DNA of 5,177 nt from Verrucomicrobiota bacterium (GTDB lineage Bacteria; Verrucomicrobiota; Verrucomicrobiia; Chthoniobacterales; UBA10450): positions 1-5,177 of the forward strand of contig QHPM01000219.1 of assembly GCA_003219095.1 (NCBI GenBank), given 5' to 3'. The notes under the pieces were generated by a model. That model was not told the origin of the DNA, searched no databases, and saw nothing but the letters and a program-made list of their open reading frames with translations. Shown here piece by piece: positions 1 through 5,177 of the stretch (position 1 is its first letter; each line of letters begins with the position of its first letter). The position numbers and the translations under genes were made by a program.

Positions 1-744
1 TGGGACAAGGTCATTTTCATTCATTACGAAACCGATCCGCGGGAACTGCAGCGCTGCATTCCGTACCAGCTCGATTTCTATAAGGGGCGCGCCTTTGTCA
101 GCCTCGTTGCATTCACGATGCGTGGAATGCGGCCACGATTCGGCGGCAGAATTGGCGAGTTGCTTTTAAGACCGATCGCTACCCATGATTTTCTGAATGT
201 TCGCACCTACGTCCGGCACAAAGGCGAACCCGCGATTTACTTCATGCGCGAATGGCTTTCGAGTCGGATGGCGACATGGCTGGGGCCGTGGAGTTTCGGA
301 TTACCGTATCGATTTGGAAGGATTGAATACCAGCCTTCGCCAGGCTACGGCTTGGCAAGTGAGCAGGAACATGAGGATCAGCGGCTGGGGAAAATAGAGG
401 CAGACGCGGGCTCGTTCCATTTTTGCGCCACCTTCGAGGTAAATGATCTCGGGATCTGCGCGCCGGGATCGCTCGACGAATTTTTACTCGAGCGGTATAC
501 GGCTTTCACGCAATTTCGGAAGTGTCGCCGTTTCTTTCGCATCTGGCACGAACCTTGGCAGCAAGTTCCTGCGAGGATCCAAATCGCCGCTGATAACTTA
601 ATTCACTCGACCGGACGATGGTGGCGGGACGCTCGTTGCATGGGAGCGAGTTACTCGCCCGCGGTGAATGTCTGGATGGGTTGGCCGCACGTCGTTAACA
701 GCTTCGGCGTCGTTTCTTCGGCCGGCGAAGAATTGATTTTATGA
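1..744 (+). CDS. DUF2071 (YqjF-like) family protein, 5' end cut by window edge
   Basis: The frame is open from the first base, and homology-like sequence precedes the first ATG (118), so the true start lies upstream. 247 residues are visible; by comparison with the usual length of about 240-260, some 15-20 N-terminal residues are missing. Family-typical stretches appear in order: a WDKVIFIHYE-like opening, RAFVSLVAFTMRGMRPR (about residues 29-45), NVRTYV (about 66-71), GLPYRFGRIEY (about 99-109), a LLERYTAFT block (about 162-170), IWHEPWQQVPA (about 181-191) and a C-terminal SPAVNVWMGWP. No signal peptide or membrane segment is visible, so a soluble cytoplasmic protein is likely. The biochemical role of DUF2071 proteins is not established. 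The stop codon overlaps the start of the DoxX-like gene by four bases, implying co-expression. Family assignment is confident; function is unknown. Confidence 0.88.
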   Translation, partial: WDKVIFIHYETDPRELQRCIPYQLDFYKGRAFVSLVAFTMRGMRPRFGGRIGELLLRPIATHDFLNVRTYVRHKGEPAIYFMREWLSSRMATWLGPWSFGLPYRFGRIEYQPSPGYGLASEQEHEDQRLGKIEADAGSFHFCATFEVNDLGICAPGSLDEFLLERYTAFTQFRKCRRFFRIWHEPWQQVPARIQIAADNLIHSTGRWWRDARCMGASYSPAVNVWMGWPHVVNSFGVVSSAGEELIL

Positions 745-1136
745 ATACGAAATTACGCACCATCAAAATCATCTCGCGAACCGCACTCGGGCTGGTCTGG
801 TTTTATGAGGGCCTCGTGCCAAAGATTTTGTTCCTGCGCGCGGATGAAGTGGGTCTTGTGCAAGCGTCAAATCTAGTATGGCGGGCACCGGAATTGACCC
901 TGCGAATTCTGGGCGTTACGCAGATGCTGGTTGGCCTGTGGCTCATCATCGGGTTTGCCGAACGTACCGCCGTGTTTATCGCAACATCATGGATGTTGAT
1001 TCTGATCGCGCTGGTAGCGACGGGAAATCCGTCGATGTTGGTCGATCCTTACGGCGCACTAGTAAAAGATTTTTGCTTGATCGCATGCGCGATCACGGTG
1101 TGGATGCTGGCGCCGCGCGCATCTGTGCCCGGGTAG
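741..1136 (+). CDS. DoxX-like family small integral membrane protein
   Basis: This 131-residue protein has four predicted hydrophobic segments, at about residues 12-31, 52-72, 75-94 and 106-125, the usual size and topology of DoxX-like proteins. The first helix carries FYEGLVPKILF (21-31), close to the YEGLVPK signature of the DoxX_3-type subfamily. The second helix, with its LGVTQMLVGLWLI pattern, also fits. It would sit in the cytoplasmic membrane. DoxX relatives have been linked to quinone or thiol redox reactions, but the role of this subfamily is not settled. The ATG at 741 is chosen because it overlaps the upstream TGA (ATGA). Only a weak purine stretch (GCGAAGAA) lies upstream, so translation probably depends on coupling to the DUF2071 gene. 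The gene ends before a 190-base convergent gap. Confidence 0.85.
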   Translation: MNTKLRTIKIISRTALGLVWFYEGLVPKILFLRADEVGLVQASNLVWRAPELTLRILGVTQMLVGLWLIIGFAERTAVFIATSWMLILIALVATGNPSMLVDPYGALVKDFCLIACAITVWMLAPRASVPG

Positions 1137-1326
1137 CGCACGCGTCTCGCGTGGCTGGCAATTGCGCCTCGTGATCGCGAACTTTCCTTTTGTGAGATGG
1201 CATTATGAGTTGTCACTTTTGAGAAAAGATTGTTTCGACGAGGACGCCGAAAGTCCGAGCCGGACTGGCGTTGCACGCGAGCGCTACCCGGCGAATGCAC
1301 GAACAAGGCGCAAATGAAGTCGCGCG
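1137..1326. other. Convergent intergenic gap
   Basis: These 190 bases separate the ends of the DoxX-like gene (+) and the large membrane protein gene (-). The only structure I see is the bulged hairpin at 1244-1271. No gene is supported: the overlapping minus-strand reading frame (1049-1330) starts at TTG, runs backwards across the DoxX-like gene and resembles no family I know. Confidence 0.6.
1244..1271. terminator. Candidate convergent hairpin terminator
   Basis: ACGCC (1244-1248) pairs with GGCGT (1267-1271). After a three-base bulge (GAA), AGTCCG (1252-1257) pairs with CGGACT (1261-1266) around an AGC loop, giving 11 GC-rich pairs in all. It lies between two convergent genes, where a bidirectional terminator would be useful. 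No U-run follows directly on the plus strand. On the minus strand a U-rich stretch (TCTTTTCT) lies about 15 bases beyond the stem. The structure is seen in the sequence; the terminator role is inferred. Confidence 0.35.
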
Positions 1327-2967
1327 TCAAACGACCCCGCGCCGGTGCTGCCTGATATCGAGAGCGAATTCAAGGATGAGCCAGAGAACGAGAAATTGGG
1401 TCAGAAGCGTGGCGTACATCTGCACTGTGATGTAGCGATGAACTTCGAGCGAATTTGCCATCGCCACCTCCAGACAGGCTGCGGCATTGTATGCGCAACC
1501 AAACAACATTAACCCTGCCAGCCACCTCAACCGTTGCCAGCGGACCTGTCGCCAAAAGATGACCGCGCCCAAAATCAGCGCCAACAAAAGCCAGGGTAAA
1601 TAGCTAACCGCAAGAGCCGTTAGTGCGACTCGGACGAGGCGAGGCTGTTCGGTAACGGGCGCGTTCTGCGCCAGCGACTTTGTCCGTTGCATAAAATCCG
1701 CGAGCGCCGGGAGGGATGGTGTGATTTTTCGATAGTCATCGTGGGCAAGGGAAGTAACAGCTCTCTGATAAACGTCAGTTAGCGGCCAAATCTTCGTTGA
1801 ATTGTAGGCAGGACATTGAGGGAAATAATAAATCGCGAATTGATTCGCGACTTTCTGGAGGGCGCGAAGTGGGCGGCACTGCCAGGTTCGCCAATAATAA
1901 AAGCGATAGAATGCGCAAAGAGCAGAGACATTGCTGCCGAACTCCCGTTTCAACTGCGTCGTGATTGAGCTTGGGTCGAACCACAAATACTCGGGATTAA
2001 AATTGAGCGACGGATAATGTCCGGGGCACTTGGTCTGCGATTTCGCGATCTCGTTGCTCAGTGCCGCATGAATACGCTCGAGCCAGTCCCTCGAATATGG
2101 GAGGCGGGCATTCTCCTTGAGATCCTCAGCAATTTGGTCGCGAATCAAATCGGCGTGAATAACAAAAAGCATTGTGGGCAAGAATGTCTGGCTCTCCCCG
2201 TCCTTGCGGCTGAGGATGTGCTCAGGCCACAGCACCAGCATTGCAGTGAGTGCGATAGCGATGCCGAGGGCGATTTTTTGGCGCCACCAGTTTCGTCGCA
2301 CGAAGAAGGCGACCGCGGGCACCGCGACCACGGCGGTAACGAACCAAAAGCTCGGTCTCACCGATGCTAACAATAGTGAACTGAACACCGTCGCGATTCC
2401 GCAGACAAGTGCGGCTGTACACCGCTGCTCTACGAAAGAACAATAAACGAACTGCAGCGTAAAATAGAGATTAATACTGATCAAAAACGCGCAGATGCCT
2501 TCCGGACGGAGCTGCGTCTCAATCCGAGTAGTTTCGCTGGCGAAAAGATAAATCGCGGCTCCGGCCACGCCGAGTGCATCATGAAGCGAAGGATTGACTA
2601 ACGAGTTTGGGACAAAGGCACGGAGACGTCGCCAAGTAAGCAATAATAACCCGCCCGCCGTCACCCCAAGTAAATGTTGCACGATCACGATCGCCCGAAA
2701 ATCTCCGAAACAGCGCAACACCAAATAGAGAAAACCCGGATACAGAAAATTTCGGCCCTGGGTGTGGCCAAATTCGGCGCCGGTCAGTTTCCGCAGAGCG
2801 GGCGAGAGATAACCCCAGGTATCGGGATCGGCAATTGGATCGAGCGGGAGCTTAAAGCGTTGCCAAACCGCCCAGGAAAAAACGAGCGCAAGGGCGGTCC
2901 AATAACAGACCTGAAGCGCCCTTATTGTCGGGCGGGGCGATTGATTGCTTGCAGGCTGCGCGATCAT
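1327..2967 (-). CDS. Polytopic membrane protein, GT-C glycosyltransferase-like
   Basis: The predicted protein has 546 residues with hydrophobic segments at about 20-37, 75-112 (probably two), 131-145, 156-178, 184-223 (probably two), 231-248, 448-471, 482-500 and 512-535. The first outer loop is acidic, DPIADPDTWGYL (43-54), followed by GRNFLYPGFLYL (71-82) and a RPEG motif (154-157). This is the arrangement seen in GT-C enzymes that move sugars from lipid-linked donors at the outer face of the membrane, with loop-1 aspartates catalytic. Residues about 250-445 form a large hydrophilic region with four cysteines. I chose the ATG at 2967 because longer starts (up to 3135) would run deep into the divergent tgt gene and give non-hydrophobic, unfamilial sequence; the ribosome-binding site here is weak. 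The acceptor and sugar cannot be read from the sequence. It could also be an unclassified membrane protein of similar topology. Confidence 0.72.
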   Translation of the reverse strand: MIAQPASNQSPRPTIRALQVCYWTALALVFSWAVWQRFKLPLDPIADPDTWGYLSPALRKLTGAEFGHTQGRNFLYPGFLYLVLRCFGDFRAIVIVQHLLGVTAGGLLLLTWRRLRAFVPNSLVNPSLHDALGVAGAAIYLFASETTRIETQLRPEGICAFLISINLYFTLQFVYCSFVEQRCTAALVCGIATVFSSLLLASVRPSFWFVTAVVAVPAVAFFVRRNWWRQKIALGIAIALTAMLVLWPEHILSRKDGESQTFLPTMLFVIHADLIRDQIAEDLKENARLPYSRDWLERIHAALSNEIAKSQTKCPGHYPSLNFNPEYLWFDPSSITTQLKREFGSNVSALCAFYRFYYWRTWQCRPLRALQKVANQFAIYYFPQCPAYNSTKIWPLTDVYQRAVTSLAHDDYRKITPSLPALADFMQRTKSLAQNAPVTEQPRLVRVALTALAVSYLPWLLLALILGAVIFWRQVRWQRLRWLAGLMLFGCAYNAAACLEVAMANSLEVHRYITVQMYATLLTQFLVLWLILEFALDIRQHRRGVV

Positions 2968-2983
2968 TTCCAAGGTTCGGCCA
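2968..2983. promoter_or_regulatory. 16-base divergent spacer between membrane protein gene and tgt
   Basis: The two start codons face away from each other with only 16 bases between them. An AAGG (2972-2975), eight bases before the tgt ATG, is a reasonable ribosome-binding site. The spacer is too short to hold a promoter, so each gene's promoter must lie inside the coding region of the other. I see no convincing -35/-10 pair. Confidence 0.45.
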
Positions 2984-3544
2984 ATGTTTGAAGTAAGAGC
3001 GACGGATAAAAGCACAAAAGCGCGCTCGGGGCGGCTCAAAACTGGACACGGCCTGATCGAGACGCCGGCGTTCATGCCGGTCGGAACCCAGGGCAGCGTC
3101 AAAGCCGTTAGCTCGCGAGAGCTCCGCGAACTCAACGCGCAAATCGTTCTCGGAAATACTTATCATCTGTTCGTTCGACCAGGACTCGATGTGATTCGGC
3201 ACTTTGGCGGACTGCATAGGTTTATGAATTGGGATGGGCCGCTTCTGACTGACAGCGGTGGTTACCAGATTTTTTCGCTGGCGAAACTGCGCAAGATCAC
3301 GGAGGAGGGCGTGCATTTCCAAAATCACGTCGATGGGACGCCGGCTTTTATTTCGCCGGAAATTGCGATGGAAATTCAATCCACGCTCGGCAGCGATATC
3401 GCGATGGTGTTGGATGAATGCCCGCCGTGGCCGTGTGAATATGAATATGCGGCACGGAGTATGGAAATGACGGCACGGTGGGCGCGGCGCTGCAAGAAGT
3501 GGCAGAAAGAAAACACCGAACACCGAACATCGAAGAACGGATGA
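2984..3544 (+). CDS. tgt: Tgt N-terminal half (first reading frame)
   Basis: This frame encodes 186 residues. The ATG at 2984 is chosen over the upstream ATG at 2945 because residue 1 then matches the family N-terminus and an AAGG lies eight bases upstream. Visible Tgt motifs are ETPAFMPVGTQGSVK (26-40), LGNTYHL (56-62), LLTDSGGYQIFSL (87-99), which includes the active-site aspartate D90 (E. coli D89), ITEEGVHF (105-112), GSDIAMVLDECP (136-147) with the substrate-pocket D144, and the RSMEMTARWARR helix (158-169). After about residue 175 the sequence is repeat-encoded (NTEHRTSKNG) and then terminates. It lacks the nucleophile and the zinc site, so on its own it would be half a barrel and almost certainly inactive. 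Confidence 0.85.
   Translation: MFEVRATDKSTKARSGRLKTGHGLIETPAFMPVGTQGSVKAVSSRELRELNAQIVLGNTYHLFVRPGLDVIRHFGGLHRFMNWDGPLLTDSGGYQIFSLAKLRKITEEGVHFQNHVDGTPAFISPEIAMEIQSTLGSDIAMVLDECPPWPCEYEYAARSMEMTARWARRCKKWQKENTEHRTSKNG
3512..3539 (+). repeat. Heptanucleotide repeat tract 1 (AACACCG type, 4 units)
   Basis: There are four 7-base units in tandem: AACACCG (3512), AACACCG (3519), AACATCG (3526) and AAGAACG (3533). The first two are identical, the third differs by one base and the fourth is diverged. The tract lies in tgt just upstream of the TGA at 3542, inside the 3471-3541 interval where both tgt frames are open. A one-unit change here alters the frame. Similar short tandem heptamer repeats are known from cyanobacteria. 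From memory, related repeats (translated backwards as MFGVRC-like peptides) occur in Verrucomicrobia-like genomes; that would need a search. Confidence 0.85.
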
Positions 3545-3550
3545 CGAATC

Positions 3551-3585
3551 CATCAACCATGAACCATCAACCCTCAACCCTCTTC
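3551..3585 (+). repeat. Heptanucleotide repeat tract 2 (CATCAAC type, 5 units)
   Basis: There are five 7-base units in tandem: CATCAAC (3551), CATGAAC (3558), CATCAAC (3565), CCTCAAC (3572) and CCTCTTC (3579). The last fades into the conserved tgt codons for LFGIVQG. It is a different heptamer family from tract 1 and is separated from it by 11 bases that contain the TGA stop (3542-3544). The CATGAAC variant creates a second stop in the first tgt frame (TGA 3560-3562), while the second frame stays open throughout. Confidence 0.85.
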
Positions 3586-4169
3586 TCTTCGGCATCGTTC
3601 AAGGGGCAACTTTCCCGGAATTGCGGAAGCAAAGTGCGCTAGCTGCCGTCGAGATCGGCTTCGACGGCTATGCCATCGGCGGAGTTAGCGTAGGCGAACC
3701 GGAAGAGGAAATGATGCGGGGGGTGGAATCTAGCGCGCCCTTTTTACCGGAGAACAAACCGCGCTATGCCATGGGACTGGGCACGCCACCGCAATTACTC
3801 GAACTGATCGCGCGCGGGATGGACATGTTCGATTGCGTCTTGCCGACGCGGCTGGCACGCAACGGCACTGCTTTTGCGGCGACCCGCACACTCAATCTGA
3901 AGAACGCTGAGTTCGCGCGCGACAAGAATCCGATCGAAGAAGGTTGCACTTGTCCGACCTGCCAAGAGTATACCCGCGGCTATATCCGCCATCTTATCAA
4001 AGCCGAAGAAATTCTCGGGCTGCGTTTAATTACCCTCCACAACTTGCATTTCTATCTCGACCTGATGCGACAGGCGCGCGCCGCCATTAAAAACGGAACA
4101 TTTAATGAATTCCGGTTCAACTTCGTTACCAATTATAAAGGCCGGGAAGTCGATCTTATGCCCTCCTGA
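3585..4169 (+). CDS. tgt: Tgt C-terminal half (second reading frame)
   Basis: From the leucine at 3585, 194 residues match the second half of Tgt: LFGIVQG (1-7), EIGFDGYAIGGVSVGEP (23-39), DMFDCVLPTRLARNG (80-94) with the catalytic nucleophile D83 (codon 3831; E. coli D264), the zinc ligands C121, C123 and C126 in CTCPTC, the fourth ligand H152 in TLHNL, and the closing GREVDLMPS. The frame is open back to 3471, because its previous stop is TGA at 3468-3470, so it overlaps the first frame for about 70 bases through the repeats. There is no ATG near the beginning; the nearest initiator-like codon is TTG 3621, which falls inside the conserved domain. An AAGGGG at 3601-3606 lies 14 bases before it, too far for an ordinary ribosome-binding site. 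Independent translation therefore looks unlikely. Confidence 0.82.
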   Translation, partial: LFGIVQGATFPELRKQSALAAVEIGFDGYAIGGVSVGEPEEEMMRGVESSAPFLPENKPRYAMGLGTPPQLLELIARGMDMFDCVLPTRLARNGTAFAATRTLNLKNAEFARDKNPIEEGCTCPTCQEYTRGYIRHLIKAEEILGLRLITLHNLHFYLDLMRQARAAIKNGTFNEFRFNFVTNYKGREVDLMPS

Positions 4170-4184
4170 TCGACTGGCCTCCCG
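4143..4184 (+). terminator. Candidate hairpin over the tgt stop codon
   Basis: AGTCGATC (4148-4155) pairs perfectly with GATCGACT (4168-4175) around a 12-base loop. CGGGA (4143-4147) can extend the stem with TCCCG (4180-4184) across a four-base bulge. The tgt stop codon lies at the loop/stem boundary (4167-4169). It sits at the junction of two convergent genes only 31 bases apart. No U-run follows, so a terminator role is tentative. Confidence 0.3.
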
Positions 4185-4200
4185 TCCATCGCTTTACCCA

Positions 4201-5177
4201 TCAACGGACGTGCGCTGCATAGTAACGCGGGGATGGTAGTTTATTGATCACCCAGGGCAGCGGCCCGTGCAGGCTAGTGTAGAAAGCTGCGCCCGTCCCG
4301 TAGCGAAAGGTACTAACCAGCGGAACCGCGCTAAAGGTTGATTCACTCCGTGCTGCCACCGTCTGAGTTGAAAGTTGTGCAATATTCGTGTCGCTAAACA
4401 GCCCTATGAGAAGACCTCCCTGAACCGCCTGGGGGTTTTTGCGGTCAAAAGGTTTCGCCCCCCATTGCTCCATATAATATTGAAAGCCGCCATGTCCTTG
4501 GACCCAAACCTTGCCGAGTTCGGCTCGGTAACGTTCTTGAAACAACCGGGCGGCTGTCCGTGCGCAATTAGCCTCACTACAATCGGCAATTGTGATCAAA
4601 ATCGACACTCCTGCGGCAGCGAGAAGGGGAGCATATTTTAGGGCACCGATGTTTTGGAAGCTTCTCAGATGCCGGACAACTAAGATGGCCGCGGCAGGGG
4701 CCATTGGCAGAAATGTGCGCGCAGTAATCGACCAATTGAAGAATGCGGCGAAACAAAACGTGCCCCCGAGCCAGAGAAACAACAACACTGCATCCACGCT
4801 TTTTTTTTGCACAAGATCGATCACCCCCAGGGCTAGAATGCCAGCCGCAACCGTGGCAAAGAGGCCGCCCTCGAGCCAAACGGCAGTTATGCTCGTTTCC
4901 AGATGAAGGCCCCGCACCACAAAAAAATAAAACGCAGCAGTAAAGACAGGGTAACCGACTGCCGTGAGCAGGCAGAATCTTTTACTTGAAAATGCCGCAA
5001 AAGATAGCGCGCTGATCAGACATCCACCGCCAAACGCCAGGGCAGTCAGCAACTGAGCGAGATGCGACGGTCGCGTTAGCGATGAGACAGCGGAAGAAAT
5101 GATCATTGCTTCGCTAAAAAGCCCATGACCGTAGGCTTCGTCTGTCAGGGTTTCGTAAGTGAAAAGGACGGCCAGGG
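4201..5177 (-). CDS. Glycosyltransferase family 39-like membrane protein, 5' end cut by window edge
   Basis: An internal ATG lies at 5106, but the frame stays open to the window edge (5175), adding 23 residues (...TYETLTDEAYGHGLFSEA) that read as a normal continuation of a GT39/ArnT-like protein. The start is therefore outside the window, and the 324 visible residues are the C-terminal part. Hydrophobic segments lie at about 40-62, 67-87, 103-121, 128-146, 155-169 and 181-197. An ART-F-LPMAP motif (about 152-159) matches the ARYLLP-like signature of these enzymes. The hydrophilic tail carries VWVQGHGGFQYYMEQWGAKP (about 223-242) and ends with GAAFYTSLHGPLPW, patterns I recall from GT39-annotated proteins of Acidobacteria and Verrucomicrobia. 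The likely role is sugar transfer from a polyprenyl-phosphate donor outside the cytoplasmic membrane; the acceptor is unknown. The catalytic N-terminal loop is not in view. Confidence 0.8.
   Translation of the reverse strand, partial: LAVLFTYETLTDEAYGHGLFSEAMIISSAVSSLTRPSHLAQLLTALAFGGGCLISALSFAAFSSKRFCLLTAVGYPVFTAAFYFFVVRGLHLETSITAVWLEGGLFATVAAGILALGVIDLVQKKSVDAVLLFLWLGGTFCFAAFFNWSITARTFLPMAPAAAILVVRHLRSFQNIGALKYAPLLAAAGVSILITIADCSEANCARTAARLFQERYRAELGKVWVQGHGGFQYYMEQWGAKPFDRKNPQAVQGGLLIGLFSDTNIAQLSTQTVAARSESTFSAVPLVSTFRYGTGAAFYTSLHGPLPWVINKLPSPRYYAAHVR

Larger units (their letters stand above)
2984..4169 (+). pseudogene. tgt: tRNA-guanine(34) transglycosylase, frame-disrupted by heptamer repeats
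   Basis: Tgt swaps guanine at the wobble position (34) of GUN-anticodon tRNAs for the queuine precursor preQ1, in the cytoplasm. The region encodes the whole enzyme from MFEVRATDKS to the C-terminal GREVD, but in two frames: the first half ends at TGA 3542-3544 and homology resumes at LFGIVQG (3585) in the +1 frame. Total length is 1186 bases, one more than a multiple of three. Between the conserved RWARR helix and LFGIVQG there are 103 bases, against about 48 in E. coli Tgt, and the excess is two tracts of 7-base repeats. All catalytic and zinc residues survive, suggesting recent disruption, a switchable gene or a read error. Removing one heptamer would give about 392 residues, against 375 in E. 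coli. Whether a functional protein is made cannot be decided from sequence alone. Confidence 0.85.

Noticed and set aside
1049..1330. 93-residue minus-strand frame in the convergent gap
   Set aside because: It begins at TTG, overlaps the DoxX-like gene antisense, and its composition does not look like a real protein.
2017..2446. Plus-strand frames of 117 and 90 residues inside the membrane protein gene
   Set aside because: They are antisense to a well-formed multi-helix protein and show no family features.
3512..3585. CRISPR-like array
   Set aside because: Units are 7 bases, directly abutting, with no spacers.
3512..3585. Insertion sequence or intron scar within tgt
   Set aside because: There are no terminal inverted repeats, no clear target-site duplication and no intron or intein motifs; simple tandem repeats explain the extra length.
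2852..3595. 247-residue open frame on the minus strand, antisense to the first half of tgt
   Set aside because: It is arginine- and proline-rich with no recognisable domain and lies opposite clearly conserved tgt sequence and across the start of the membrane protein gene. Its openness is a by-product of codon use on the other strand.
3621..4169. Independent gene starting at TTG 3621
   Set aside because: Conserved Tgt residues in the same frame begin upstream at 3585, so this is an internal codon of the Tgt C-terminal half.
4375..4943. Several plus-strand frames of 66-104 residues opposite the GT39-like gene
   Set aside because: These are antisense shadows with atypical composition and no recognisable motifs.

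Overview
The window carries five protein-coding loci and no RNA gene, insertion sequence or CRISPR array that I can see. Base composition is moderately GC-rich (mid-50s percent by eye). The gene mix is a DUF2071 protein coupled to a DoxX-like protein, two large GT-C-type membrane glycosyltransferase-like proteins, and a tRNA-guanine transglycosylase gene interrupted by heptanucleotide repeats. This suggests a soil or freshwater bacterium, perhaps Verrucomicrobiota (Chthoniobacterales-like) or a related group. That placement is inferred from general family knowledge, not from a search.

Layout. Positions 1-744 (+) hold a DUF2071/YqjF-family protein cut by the left edge. It overlaps by 4 bases (ATGA) the next gene, 741-1136 (+), a small four-helix DoxX-like membrane protein. 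A 190-base convergent gap with a bulged hairpin follows. Positions 1327-2967 (-) encode a 546-residue polytopic membrane protein resembling GT-C glycosyltransferases. Only 16 bases separate its start from the divergent tgt gene (2984-4169, +). tgt converges, across a 31-base gap, on a second GT-C/GT39-like membrane protein (4201-5177, -) cut by the right edge.

The most interesting element lies inside tgt. The gene has all its expected catalytic and zinc-binding residues, but they sit in two different reading frames. The break falls where the protein should have a surface loop before the LFGIVQG strand. There the DNA consists of two adjacent tracts of 7-base repeats, an AACACCG-type tract (3512-3539) and a CATCAAC-type tract (3551-3585), with a TGA stop between them. 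A net loss of one heptamer, or gain of two, in the first tract would restore one continuous tgt frame. The locus is therefore a decayed tgt, a repeat-driven on/off gene, or a sequencing/assembly slip in the repeat.

Functional links: the first two genes look like one translationally coupled unit of unknown function. The two glycosyltransferase-like proteins probably add sugars from lipid-linked donors at the outer face of the cytoplasmic membrane. tgt would make the queuosine precursor modification in tRNA and has no evident link to its neighbours.
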